Of a stretch of DNA of 64,000 nt, positions 39,880-51,057 are shown one piece after another. Source of the DNA: Woronichinia naegeliana WA131. GTDB lineage: Bacteria > Cyanobacteriota > Cyanobacteriia > Cyanobacteriales > Microcystaceae. Position 1 is the first letter of the stretch, and each line of letters begins with the position of its first letter. Made by a program: the position numbers and the translations under genes. The DNA lies in the NCBI GenBank assembly GCA_025370055.1, contig CP073041.1, positions 1 to 64,000 on the forward strand. The letters are read 5' to 3'. The notes under the pieces are model-generated. The model ran no database searches. It saw only the letters and a program-made list of their open reading frames with translations, and was not told the DNA's origin.

Positions 39880-40330
39880 AGGGCTTGCCAAAAAAGGCTA
39901 AAACCCTTATAGAGAAAAGAGTATAGCCATAAAAACAACGTCAAAGATGCAGGAAAATAAGCTAGAATGAGTCGGAAACCTTGCATCCCTCCCCTCAACA
40001 GTATGTATCGCAAAGAACAGTACACAGAAAAAACACTGGAAAACTTCAAAAACCTGTTTGAGGGGAAATTGGACGAAGAAAATCGTTGGATAAAAATGTC
40101 AAAAATGATTCCCTGGGAGGAATTTGAAGGAGAATATGCTAAAAATTTCAAAGAAGAAAAAGGAGCACCAGCAAAGTCATTTAGAATAGCATTAGGGGCA
40201 TTAATCATTAAATAAAGGTTAGGAATAAGTGATAGAGAAACAGTAGAGCAAATAAAAGAAAATCCGTATTTACAATACTTTATCGGAATAGAGAGCTACA
40301 GTAGCGAGGAGCCGTTTGAACCCGCATTTC
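39880..40330 (+). mobile_element. Diverged relic of an IS5/IS1182-like element (5' part)
   Basis: Starts with AGGGCTTGCC two bases after the ABC ATPase stop. Encodes a diverged version of the same transposase N-terminus (ATG 40,003, MYRKEQYTEKTLENFKNL). An in-frame TAA follows GALIIK, and homology fades at about 40,330. It differs at many positions from the copies elsewhere here, so it is an older or different family member. Confidence 0.8.
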
Positions 40331-40586
40331 TCGCAAAAAGAATGAGTACGAAACCCAGAAACCTTACAGAGTATGGGTTTTGACGGTTTGCTCGCCTTGA
40401 AAAAAAAATGACAGTGTGTGATCAGGATTCAACCTAAGAACATCATCAATTAGACATTGAAAAAAGAACAAATTTAAAGCGTATATTTTTGGGCTAATTA
40501 ATTAATAAATCATTAATTTTAAGCAGAAAAGAGTTAAAAGCTTGCTATAATTTAGTCATTAGAATTATTTAAATTATGTCAAGCTT
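40331..40586. other. Stretch between IS relics
   Basis: No gene. AT-rich sequence holding the end of the IS5-like relic and the presumed left end and promoter of the IS1380 element; no terminal repeats were recognised. Confidence 0.3.
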
Positions 40587-42072
40587 ATGACTCCTAGTTC
40601 AGCCCAGTCTCCAGTCAATTACTTAAATTTTGGAAAGCTCAATGGAAGACAAGTAATCGCTAATTTTGAGGGAGGTAGAATCACCTCAGATGCTGGAATT
40701 GTGTTGATAGCAGAGTTAGATAAAAAGCTACAAATAACGGCTCGCTTCTCAGAATGTTTTCAAGATTACCGAAATTCATCTTATGTGGATTATTCAGTGA
40801 ACCAATTACTGGCACAAAGAGTTTATGGCATTATTCTAGGCTATGAGGATGTAAACGACCATGATAAATTACGCTACGACCCCGCCTTAGCGATAGCCTT
40901 AGAAAGACTAAATTTTATCAACTCAAACGAAGCAGATTTAGCGGGAAAAAGTACAATTAATCGACTAGAGTATCGTCCAGAAACAGTTATCGAGCAAGAG
41001 AAAAGTCGGTACCATAAAATCGAGCATAACCCCAAAGAAATTGAAAAGACTTTTGTGGACATATTTCTAGAATCCTACAAAAAGGCACCGAGACAAATTA
41101 TTTTAGATATGGATGTAATCGATGACCAAGTGTATGGCTCTCAAGAAGGTGCGTTTTTCAACACGCATTATCAAGGAGTTTGTTATGCGCCTTTATATAT
41201 TTTCTGTGGGCATCATTTATTAGTAGCGAAACTTCGCTCATAAACATGTCGATCCAGCCGGCGGAGCTTTAGAAGAATTACAGAGAATCATCGGAATTAT
41301 TAGAGCAGAATAGAAAGAGACTCAAATCATAGTTAGAGGTGATAGTGCATATGCTCGTGAAGATATCATGAAATTCTGTGAAGAGCAAGCTTGTGTTGAT
41401 TATGTGATAGCGATGGCAAGTAATAGCCAATTAAAACTACGAGCGATGGCTACAATTGAGAAAGCAAAAAGTGATTATGAACAAAGACTGGAACCTGTGA
41501 CTAAATTAATGGAGACACTATTTTCTCCTGAGGATAAATTAGAAGAAGTCGGTGAATTAGTCCCAGAATCGACTTTTTATCGCTCCCTTTGCTACAAAAC
41601 TCAAGAATCTTGGAGTTGTTCAAGAAGAGTGGTCACTAAAGTTTGTTATGGTAGTGGCGGATTAAAAATTCGTCATGTCGTCACATCTTTACCCGCTTCA
41701 AAAATTCCTCCCTCAAAACTTTATACAGAGAAATATTGTCCGAGGGGCGAGATGGAAAATCGGATAAAAGAACAACAATTAGATTTATTCGCAGACCGCA
41801 CTTCAACCCAGACATTTGAGAGTAATCAATTAAGACTATGGCTATCCTCAATAGCTTATGTTTTGATGCAAGCTTTCCGTCAAAATTGTTTATCTAAAAC
41901 GGCTTTTGCGAAAGCAACGGTAGGAACAATTCGCCTTAATTTTCTGAAATTAGGTGCGAGAATTACTGTGAGCGTCAGAAGAATTTTAATCGCCATCGCC
42001 AGTTCTTGTCCTTATCAAGATATTTTGGCGATTGCTTATTCTCGAATCCAAGGAATGCCTGCTCCTGGATAA
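40587..42072 (+). pseudogene. IS1380-family transposase, broken
   Basis: The N-terminal part (40,587-41,243) has NFEGGRITSDAGIVLIAELD and the first catalytic Asp in LDMDVIDDQVYG, typical of IS1380. A frameshift near 41,243 and an in-frame TAG near 41,310 interrupt it. The second Asp (VRGDSAYARED, around 41,338) and the remaining C-terminal part (41,368-42,072) follow. The element is dead. Its non-coding edges probably run from about 40,400 to 42,150. Confidence 0.85.
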
Positions 42073-42288
42073 GTCGAATAGTTTTCAAAGAGAACAAAAT
42101 AATCTTGCCAAGGGCTGCTCATCAATTCAGCCCATTTTGTCATGAGAATTTTGACTAACTAATTAGGGCTTGCTGAAAAAAGCTGAAACCTTTACGGAGA
42201 AAAATAGTAGGCGAATTAAGAACCGCTAGAATGCACGAAAATAGGGTAGAATGCCTCAAAACCATTGCATTAAGAAGAGAGAAAGCAG

Positions 42289-43266
42289 ATGTACCGAAAG
42301 CAACAGTACTCAATTGAAACACCAGAAAACTTGAAAAATCTGTTCGGCGGGCAGTTAGACGAAGAAAATCGTTGGATAGAAATGTCAAAAATGATTCTTT
42401 GGGAAGAATATGAGGAAGAATATGCAAAAAACTTCACAGAAAAAAAAGGAGCCCCAGCCAAATCATTTAGAATGGCATTAGGAGCATTAATTATCAAAGA
42501 AATTTCAGGAAAAAGTGACAGAGAAACAGTAGAACAAATAAAAGAGAACCCTTATTTACAGTACTTTATAGGAATGGAAAGCTATAGTAGCAAAGAAGCA
42601 TTTAATGCGTCAATGATGGTTCATTTTCGTAAAAAAATAGGAATGGAATTAATAAATAAAATTAATAAAGAAATAGAAAAAAAGCGACGGGTGTAGCGTC
42701 AGAAAAAAAAGAAAATGAAGGAAAGTTATTGTTAGATGCGACTTGTACACCAGCAGATATAAAATATCCAACGGATATAGGAATATTGAATGATGCCAGA
42801 GAAAAAACAGAAAAAATAATAGATAAGCTGTATGAAGAAATAAAAGAGAAAAGGAAAGAAAAGCCGAGGACTTATAGGGAAGTGGCAAGAAAAGAGTACT
42901 TAGCCATAGCAAAAAAACGTCGTGTGTCAAAAAAAGAAAGAAGAAAAGGAACAAAAAAACAACTAGGATATATAAAAAGAAACTTGTCTGATATAGAAAA
43001 AATGATAGAAGAGGGAGCAAAGTTAGAAAAACTAACGAAAAAAGAGCAAGAAGAGCTTGTAACGATAGGAAAAGTGTATGAGCAACAGTTAGAAATGTAT
43101 GAAAAAAAGACAAATAAAGTAGAAAACAGAATTGTGAGTGTAAGCCAACCTCACGTGCGTCCAATAGTGCGTGGAAAAGCGGGAAAAGCAGTAGAGTTTG
43201 GAGCTAAAATATCGGCAAGTAATGTGAATGGCTTTGTCTTCTTAGACAAATTAAGTTGGGATAATT
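42289..43266 (+). pseudogene. IS5/IS1182-like transposase of copy B, 5' part
   Basis: ATG 42,289. The frame reads 135 codons to a TAG because an A-run near 42,677 has seven instead of eight A (compare copy F). The remaining frame then continues from about 42,700 to 43,266. The first catalytic Asp is in LLDATCTPADI. The rest of the gene lies at 44,961-45,340, beyond copy A (second Asp in SVHVDKIYR, Glu in RNAIEGKFG). Confidence 0.85.
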
Positions 43267-44956
43267 AGGGCTTGCTGAAAAAGTCAAAAAACGAAAGAAA
43301 TGTGGGTTAGGGAAGTATGGACTGAAAAAGCATAGATAACTTATCCTTATGGAAACAAATCAAAATACAGATTTTGTTTAATCTATTGTTCCTTTCTGTC
43401 TAAAAAGGTCAACACAAATCACTCCTCACAAAAGAGAGGAAAATTAACACCATTTTTCACAAGAAAAACGACTCTACAACTTTTTACTTTTTGTCTTCTG
43501 AAGTAGAGTAGAAAGATTCATTACCAAAAAGTTCATCGCAATTACCGTTTCCGAGGTCTCAGGTAGTTTGGCCATCACTCGACCAAGACTAAATTTCCTC
43601 TTTCCCTGTCCGAATTTACCCTCAATGGCATTACGCACTCTTTCATCTGAGCGTGCCTCTTTCTTTTTTTCTTTGCTCACCTCTTTCGGCGGTCTTCCCA
43701 ATCGGGGACCACTCATTCTTATATCCCTTTCTTTACAATAAGCTCGATTCGCTTTTGTTCGATAGATTTTATCCACATGAACCGATTCCGGATAACATCC
43801 TGTTTCCCTTTTATATTCTTCTATTCGCGCTTGTAAATCTCCCGATTCGTTGTAATTATCCCAACTTAATTTGTCTAAGAAGACAAAGCCATTCACATTA
43901 CTTGCCGATATTTTAGCTCCAAACTCTACTGCTTTTCCCGCTTTTCCACGCACTATTGGACGCACGTGAGGTTGGCTTACACTCACAATTCTGTTTTCTA
44001 CTTTATTTGTCTTTTTTTCATACATTTCTAACTGTTGCTCATACACTTTTCCTATCGTTACAAGCTCTTCTTGCTCTTTTTTCGTTAGTTTTTCTAACTT
44101 TGCTCCCTCTTCTATCATTTTTTCTATATCAGACAAGTTTCTTTTTATATATCCTAGTTGTTTTTTTGTTCCTTTTCTTCTTTCTTTTTTTGACACACGA
44201 CGTTTTTTTGCTATGGCTAAGTACTCTTTTCTTGCCACTTCCCTATAAGTCCTCGGCTTTTCTTTCCTTTTCTCTTTTATTTCTTCATACAGCTTATCTA
44301 TTATTTTTTCTGTTTTTTCTCTGGCATCATTCAATATTCCTATATCCGTTGGATATTTTATATCTGCTGGTGTACAAGTCGCATCTAACAATAACTTTCC
44401 TTCATTTTCTTTTTTTTCTGACGCTACACCCGTCGCTTTTTTTCTATTTCTTTATTAATTTTATTTATTAATTCCATTCCTATTTTTTTACGAAAATGAA
44501 CCATCATTGACGCATTAAATGCTTCTTTGCTACTATAGCTTTCCATTCCTATAAAGTACTGTAAATAAGGGTTCTCTTTTATTTGTTCTACTGTTTCTCT
44601 GTCACTTTTTCCTGAAATTTCTTTGATAATTAATGCTCCTAATGCCATTCTAAATGATTTGGCTGGGGCTCCTTTTTTTTCTGTGAAGTTTTTTGCATAT
44701 TCTTCCTCATATTCTTCCCAGGGAATCATTTTTGACATTTCTATCCAACGATTTTCTTCGTCTAACTGCCCGCCGAAACAGATTTTTCAAGTTTTCTGGT
44801 GTTTCAATTGAGTACTGTTGCTTTCGGTACATCTGCTTTCTCTCTTCTTAATGCAATGGTTTTGAGGCATTCTACCCTATTTTCGTGCATTCTAGCGGTT
44901 CTTAATTCGCCTACTATTTTTCTCCGTAAAGGTTTCAGCTTTTTTCAGCAAGCCCT
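43267..44956 (-). mobile_element. IS5/IS1182-like element, copy A, complete ends, nested in copy B
   Basis: 1,690 bp from AGGGCTTGCTG to CAGCAAGCCCT, flanked by AATT on both sides (43,263 and 44,957). Opposite in orientation to its host copy. Both ends are intact, so it could move if transposase is supplied in trans. Confidence 0.95.
43474..44831 (-). pseudogene. IS5/IS1182-like transposase of copy A, two frame errors
   Basis: The gene begins MYRKQQYS near 44,831. One extra A in CCGAAACAG (44,774-44,782) shifts the frame early, and a seven-A run near 44,444 (eight in copy F) shifts it back. The C-terminal 305 codons (44,391-43,474) are open and carry all three catalytic residues (D in DATCTPAD, D in HVDKIYR, E in IEGKFGQG). 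Confidence 0.85.
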
Positions 44957-45548
44957 AATTACAACGAATCGGGAGATTTACAAGCGCGAATAGAAGAATA
45001 TAAAAGGGAAACAGGATGTTATCCGGAATCGGTTCATGTGGATAAAATCTATCGAACAAAAGCGAATCGAGCTTATTGTAAAGAAAGGGATATAAGAATG
45101 AGTGGTCCCCGATTGGGAAGACCGCCGAAAGAGGTGAGCAAAGAAAAAAAGAAAGAGGCACGCTCAGATGAAAGAGTGCGTAATGCCATTGAGGGTAAAT
45201 TCGGACAGGGAAAGAGGAAATTTAGTCTTGGTCGAGTGATGGCCAAACTACCTGAGACCTCGGAAACGGTAATTGCGATGAACTTTTTGGTAATGAATCT
45301 TTCTACTCTACTTCAGAAGACAAAAAGTAAAAAGTTGTAGAGTCGTTTTTCTTGTGAAAAATGGTGTTAATTTTCCTCTCTTTTGTGAGGAGTGATTTGT
45401 GTTGACCTTTTTAGACAGAAAGGAACAATAGATTAAACAAAATCTGTATTTTGATTTGTTTCCATAAGGATAAGTTATCTATGCTTTTTCAGTCCATACT
45501 TCCCTAACCCACATTTCTTTCGTTTTTTGACTTTTTCAGCAAGCCCTA

Positions 45549-45854
45549 AATACTCACAAACTTGCCTCACTATATGAAGCATTTGAGCCTTCCACGGCTC
45601 GTCGTCTAGTCGAACGGTTGGAAATTCACCATACCCCAAAACATGGCAGTTGGCTTAATATTGCTGAAAACGAGCTGTCCGCAATGACTCGGCAATGCCT
45701 AGCTCGTCGAATTCCAGATCGGGAAACTTTAGAGCAAGAAACAACGGCTTGGTACACTCAGCGCAATCATTCCCAAAAGTCGGTAGATTGGCAATTCACG
45801 ACGGCTGAGGCTCGTATCCGTCTCAAGCGTCTTTATCCACAAATAGAAAATTGA
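45549..45854 (+). pseudogene. 3' fragment of an IS630-family transposase
   Basis: About 100 codons including the catalytic C-terminal segment (THKLASLYEAFEP, then TPKHGSWLNIAENELS with the final Glu). The 5' part is absent at the border with copy B. The sequence differs from the IS630 fragment on the other strand at 46.7-47.8 kb, so it is a separate copy. Confidence 0.75.
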
Positions 45855-45864
45855 CAGACCACTA

Positions 45865-46745
45865 GTCTGAATCCAGAGCAATTTCAAGACTGTTTTCTGC
45901 ATTGGGTCAAAAGTATAGCGGAGGTAAGTGAAGGGGAAGTGATAGCGATTGACGGCAAAACCCTTCGCCACTCCTATGATAATGCCAACGGAAAGGGCGC
46001 AATTCAGATGGTAAGTGCATGGGCAACAGCAAATCGTCTAGTACTAGGACAGTGCAAGGTGGAAAGCAAATCGAATGAAATCACGGCGATACCCAAACTC
46101 CTGAAAATGCTAGAGGTCAAAGGTTGTATCGTAACGATTGATGCCATGGGAACTCAGACAAAGATTGCCCAACAGATAGTAGGGCGAGGGGGAGATTATG
46201 TTTTGGCATTGAAAGGCAATCAAGGTAATCTATGTGAGGATGTTGAACAATTATTTGCTCATGCTCAATCGGTTAATTTTGCGGGAATTAAGCATGATTT
46301 TCATCAAACAATAGACAAGGGACATGGACGGATTGAAATTCGCCGTTGCTGGACGATGGAACAAACAGAATTTTTGCTGGGTGCGGAGAAATGGGCAAAG
46401 TTGACGAGCATCTGTATGATTAAAGCGGAGAGACGATTGAAAGACAAAACAGAGTATGAGACTCGCTACTATATCAGTAGCCTGCCGAGTAATGCTCAAA
46501 AATTATCCCAATCTGTTCGTAGTCATTGGCTGATAGAAAACTCTTTACATTGGGTTCTAGACTTGGCCTTCAACGAGGATGCTTGTCGCATTCGTAAGGA
46601 TTTTGCTCCTGAGAATTTAGCCGTCTTACGCCATATCGCTCTTAACTTGCTCACAAAGGAAAATACTCTGAAACTTGGTATCAAGAATAAACGGCTACGC
46701 GCTGGTTGGGACGAGGACTATCTCCTTAAGGTTTTACTCGGATAA
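45865..46745 (+). pseudogene. 5'-truncated ISAs1-family transposase
   Basis: Lacks about the first 100 codons. What remains is the core and C-terminal part: [26 protein letters not shown] with the first Asp, [16 protein letters not shown] with the second, ALKGNQGNL, and the terminal [17 protein letters not shown]. The frame is open from about 45,865 to the TAA at 46,743. It touches two IS630 pieces on either side. Confidence 0.85.
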
Positions 46746-47768
46746 GATGCGTTTGCCCTGTTGGCTTCTTGGGGTTCAAAGGTCTCATATAAGGCATAGG
46801 AAACATGGGTATTCAGGTTGTCGTAAATAAGTGTTATCTTTTCGGCTTCTGGATGATAAATATCGACCAGAGATTTCAGTTGATGAGCATAATCTTTTTT
46901 AGTACGACGTTCGGTTACTTCTACGTGTCGCCATCCAGCTAGGGGTTCAGAAAACATAAACAAATTGCTCACCCCATTCCGTTCATATTCGTAGTCAGGC
47001 GTTGCTGACTTGAGGTATGAATCTCTAAAGATGCAATTTTTAAAACATTGACTCACACTGGTTTCTAGATGTATGCAAAATTCTATTTCATACCCTGATT
47101 AAGCAACGCCTCGTAGTCATACCTTTCTACCTGTCCTGGTTCGGCAACTAAGGGCGTTTTGTTCTCCTTGACCAATTGTTTGTTGGTTTCGTCAAAGCAA
47201 ACTACGGGATGCTTGGGGTCATAAGGACGTTTGTAAATATCCAGCACATTTTCCATGCAACAGACGAATTCTGCATTGGCTTCGGGGGGAATCACCCAAC
47301 ATTCCTTTAACCAAGGCTTTAGTTCGTTTTTTTTAGAGTTTGACGCACTGTTTCATGGGAAATGCCTTCTACATGACCCAACTCCACCATCTTGTCTGCT
47401 AACAATCCCAATGTCCATGCCCCTCTTCCTTCTGGTGCTTCTGTGCAGGCAATTGCAATCAAACAGGCTTCTTTTTCTCCATCTAACAATCGTGGTCTTG
47501 CCTTTAAGGGCGTTCGACGCGATAGAGCTGATTCTACGCTTTCTTCTACAAACTTTTGTCGTACTTTTTCTATAGTGCTAACACTGATATCCAGCGCTTC
47601 ACTGATTTCTTTATCTCTTAATCCTCCTTTTTCCTGATTTATGTCTGCTTTTAGCAGAATACGAGCATGGTTGACTCTATACGCAGGAGATTTTCCTTTG
47701 GTTGTTATACTTTCCAATTCTTTTCTTTCTTCTTGCTCCAGAGCAACTATGTATTTTTTTTTAGCCAT
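46746..47768 (-). pseudogene. IS630-family transposase, broken by a MITE and truncated
   Basis: The start is ATG 47,768. The N-terminal helix-turn-helix region (KEISEALDISVSTIEKVRQKF) runs to about 47,319, where a frame change follows. The core (CFDETNKQLVKE) comes next and is interrupted at RYDYE by a 113-bp insert. It resumes with YERNGVSNLFMF and IYDNLNTHVSYALYETFEP, then is cut by the ISAs1 fragment, losing the last catalytic Glu. Confidence 0.85.
46998..47110. repeat. 113-bp MITE with 9-bp target duplication
   Basis: Ends GGCGTTGCTGACTTGAGG and ...TAAGCAACGCC are imperfect inverted repeats extending over about 26 bp (both sides reach a TATGAA). TCGTAGTCA lies on both flanks (46,989-46,997 and 47,111-47,119), and removing the element plus one copy restores the IS630 reading frame (RYDYEYERNG). 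It has no coding capacity. Confidence 0.93.
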
Positions 47769-47817
47769 GATTTCTCTTGAATGTTTAGGTCTTCCCCATT
47801 CTCACACTTTTTACCCA

Positions 47818-48888
47818 TCAAATCAAGGATGACTGACTAATAGTCTGAACCTCAACTTGACTGAGTTGATGATAAGTCAAGGTTTTTGGCCAGAGTTGAG
47901 CCTCAGTAAGAGCATCGGCCTCACAAGCAAAATTCTGTCCACAAAGTTTCTGCCATTCTTTTTTGACAACTTTATCGGCTTTCTCAATTTTTTGACTTAT
48001 AGCTTTATTATCGGACTGGAGACGTTGAGCACTTTCGACCACAAGCCATCGTTGCTGTTCACCCCCATATTCCGAAGCCCTCACTTGCCAACGATAACCG
48101 TCCTGTTCACCCTGCTGCCATTGGTCTTCTGATATATTTGCCAAAGTCTCAGTGGCTTCTTTCAGAGGGACACGACTTAACCATTGAATTGACCTCGCCA
48201 TGCCCACATTTTCCGCCGTATAAAAAGCTCCATCCATCACCGATAAACCTTCCATATTCAACGTTTCTTGACAGTCTTTGATTATCTGGGGAAACACCTT
48301 TTTATCCGATTCATTGCCATCTCCTAATTGCATAAAGAGAGGGACACCACCATCTCCACTACATATCATATTTAACATAAACTGTTTTAGGTCTGGTCGT
48401 TTATCTCTGGAATAACCAAATTTTATTTTTATGGCTTTTGTCTGCTCGTCTTCCTCATCTTCTATCCTTTCCTTATACTTCCCTTGTACAGACATTGAGG
48501 TTGAGTCTAAATGCTTTGACTTTTGTTCTATTCCAAAGATTGCTGCCGCTTTTAGGACTATTTTCGTGAACCGGTTTTTTACCCCCACTCCAAATACCTT
48601 ATCCAATGACCTTCCTAGCTTGTCATCATTTAAATCTTCTGCTTTTATTCCTTCTCCTAATAGGTATTCTAATGCTTTTCCTTTAAAAAACTCACTCAAC
48701 AAATATAACGGAGCATTGATACATCCTAAGCAGTTTAATATCATTGCTTTTACTATTGTACCTACACTGAGCTTTTCTTGAGGATGAGTTCCCACTTCCT
48801 CATCGATAATTTCTACTAAACCCATTTCATCTATAATTCCCGCTACGATTCCTAAGTGGTCGAGGTCTTTAATATTTAGGTTATTCAT
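47818..48888 (-). pseudogene. IS1634-family transposase, 3' truncated
   Basis: The N-terminal DUF4277-type domain (starts MNNLNIKDLDHLGIVAGIID, LSVGTIVKAMILNCLG) is followed by the first catalytic Asp in LDSTSMSVQG and the second in SVMDGAFYTAENV. At 356 residues it is about two thirds of the family length, and the sequence ends at the IS630 border near 47,815. The frame up to that point is intact. Confidence 0.82.
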
Positions 48889-48995
48889 TTTTACTGTTGA
48901 TTCTATCTAAGACAAGACTCCATTTTAGAACTTTATTGACATTTTTTATCCTTGCCCGAAATCAATGCACAAGTACCGATACTAGCTCGCGTGAA

Positions 48996-49703
48996 CTAGT
49001 GCTCCTCTTCGACAACCTGCGGAATGTGGGTTTCAACATGATTAGTTTGTCCCGTCTCTTTACCGACTGCTCGATGACGTTTACTGGGAATAACTTTCTC
49101 AGAAGATACCCAAAAATCCGTGTAAGCAACGGCACATTGTCGGTAAACAGCAGGCAAACTTGCCCAAAGTTTTTTGGCTGATGCACGGCTTCTGTCCCCA
49201 ATATAACAACCAACAATTTCTCTTGTTGTTCTGTCTATAGCTAACCAGACATAAAACTTATTTTCTTTGGAGAAAACAAATGACCAAAGCTCATCACATT
49301 CGATAGTTAATTTTCCTCGCGCTTTTTCTGAAACGCTTATCTGACGAGGTACCGCAGCAAATTTATCATTAACATAATTCTGTAACCATGACCAACTTAC
49401 TCCTGTGACTCTTTCAATTCCCCGTAGAGAAATTCGCTCTAGTAGGAGCCTATCAATTAATTGTTTTGTCTGTTCTGAAACTCTCTTCTGACTAGAGTTA
49501 ATAACAAACTGGCGACCACAGTCTTTACATAGATTTTTGGGCTTACCATTATGGGCGGAACCATTCTTAATAGTGTGATAAGAGCCACAACTTGGGCAAG
49601 GCTGTTTAAAATTAGTCTTTGAGGGACAATATTTCTCTGCCAATTGCTGTTCTACTGTCAATTGATTTAAGACAAAAAATAATAGCGCAAAAATGTTAGT
49701 CAT
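48996..49703 (-). pseudogene. IS1-family transposase, 3' end damaged
   Basis: The zinc-binding N-terminus CPSCGSYHTIKNG...CKDCGRQF and helix-turn-helix (GIERVTGVSWSWLQNYV) precede the DDE core: Asp in IECDELWSFV, Asp in AYTDFWVSS. After GKETGQTNHVE the usual C-terminal RFN...RLVRK region is replaced by a short unrelated tail, so the last catalytic residue is lost. Probably inactive. Confidence 0.8.
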
Positions 49704-49876
49704 AAAAACGTTGATTTAGGGGATAGATTTGAGAAAAATTTATATTAGTTGATATTCTACATCATCCCTGCCATATAAGCTATTTAGACTACCACTACTC
49801 AGCAATTCCAAATTCAAATGGTATAAATAGAGACAGAAAAACTTTGACCTATAGGAAGTTATGAATAAAGAGAAAA

Positions 49877-50554
49877 ATGTCTACTGATTTTGCAGAGAGA
49901 AAGATGGAAGTAAACGACCTAAGTTTTGACGGAATCGTTCACTGTTTAAACGAGGTCATTGGGAAGATAGATGACCCCCGTTCGGTTAGTAATGCAACGA
50001 AATATAGTCTAAGAGAGGCGATACTGGGGGCATTTGCCGCCTTTTTTATGCAAAATGAGTCATTTTTAGAGTACCAACGTCAGCTTAACAGCCGTTGTGG
50101 GCGAGATAATGCTCAGAGCTTGTTTGGACTAGAAAAAATACCAACAGTAGAACAGATTCGCAACATTGTGGATGGGGTAGCAGCGAGTAGTCTATTCCCT
50201 TTGTTTGGGTTAATTTACCAAGCATTGAGGAGCATGGGATTCTTGAAAGCCTATGAAATATTGAGGGGAAATCTTCTAGTAGCAATGGATGGGACAAATT
50301 ACTACAGTTCGGAAAAAGTAAATTGTCCATGCTGTTCAACCAAAACGTCAAAACAGGGAAAAGTCACCTACTTCCATCAGGCATTATTGCCCGTGATTGT
50401 TTCCCCAGACCATGAATCAGTTTTTTCCTTACCCCCTGAATTTATTACCCCTCAAGACGGGTCTGAAAAGCAAGATTGTGAGCAAAATGCGGCGAAACGT
50501 TGGATAAGTAACCATGCTAGTAGTCTAAGGCGTAAGTTAAGATACTATTATTAG
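49877..50554 (+). pseudogene. 5' part of an ISNCY-like transposase
   Basis: Encodes 225 residues: helical N-terminus (DPRSVSNATKYSLREAILGAFAAFF), then VAMDGTNYYSSEKVNCPCCS with a likely first catalytic Asp and a paired-cysteine motif. It is cut at about 50,550, where IS630 sequence starts. The family assignment is by overall pattern only. Confidence 0.55.
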
Positions 50555-51057
50555 GCAACCGATAAAAAGATAAATATAGGTATATAGGAGAAAAAGTCAC
50601 GCCCCGATTAGCCCCCAAAGAGTTAAAGTTGGAAGCAAAAGAACGAGAACATCTAGAAAAACTGATAAATCGTCATACAACAGAGCAGCAAATTGCCTTA
50701 AGGGCAAAAATAGTGCTTCTGGCAGATGAGGGAGAAAATAATCGAGAAATTGCTAGAAAATTAAAAATCAGCCGAAAAATGGCAAGTCAATGGAGAGAAA
50801 GATGGATAGCAGGACAGAAAAGTGAAATAGAAATAACAGAAAGAATCAAAGATGCTGAACGTAGTGGAGCACCCGCCAAGTTTAAACGCGAACAAATCTT
50901 GAAGTTGTTCAAATTAGCCTGTGATGACCCAAAGAATTATGAGCGTCCGATAAGTCACTGGACAGGACGAGAATTAGCCGAGGAATTAGTAAAGCAAGGA
51001 ATAGTGGAAAGTATATCTCCTCGACAGGTAGGAAGATTATGGGAAGAAGCAGATATT

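Larger units (their letters stand above)
42165..45547 (+). mobile_element. IS5/IS1182-like element, copy B, split by copy A
   Basis: Left part 42,165-43,266 and right part 44,957-45,547, both in plus orientation, join perfectly at GATAATT|ACAACG when copy A and one AATT are removed, as in uninterrupted sequence at 29,688. The full element would be 1.69 kb. The left flank is AATT and the right flank AAAT, so the outer duplication has mutated or the right flank was rearranged. Confidence 0.92.

Noticed and set aside
42649-43164. Long hydrophobic ORFs on the strand opposite the IS5-like transposase
   Set aside because: They mirror a lysine-rich coding frame, occur only where that gene occurs, and have no ribosome site.
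45830-45842. DnaA-box-like TTTATCCACA as an origin element
   Set aside because: Single site inside an IS630 coding fragment, with no cluster and far from dnaA.
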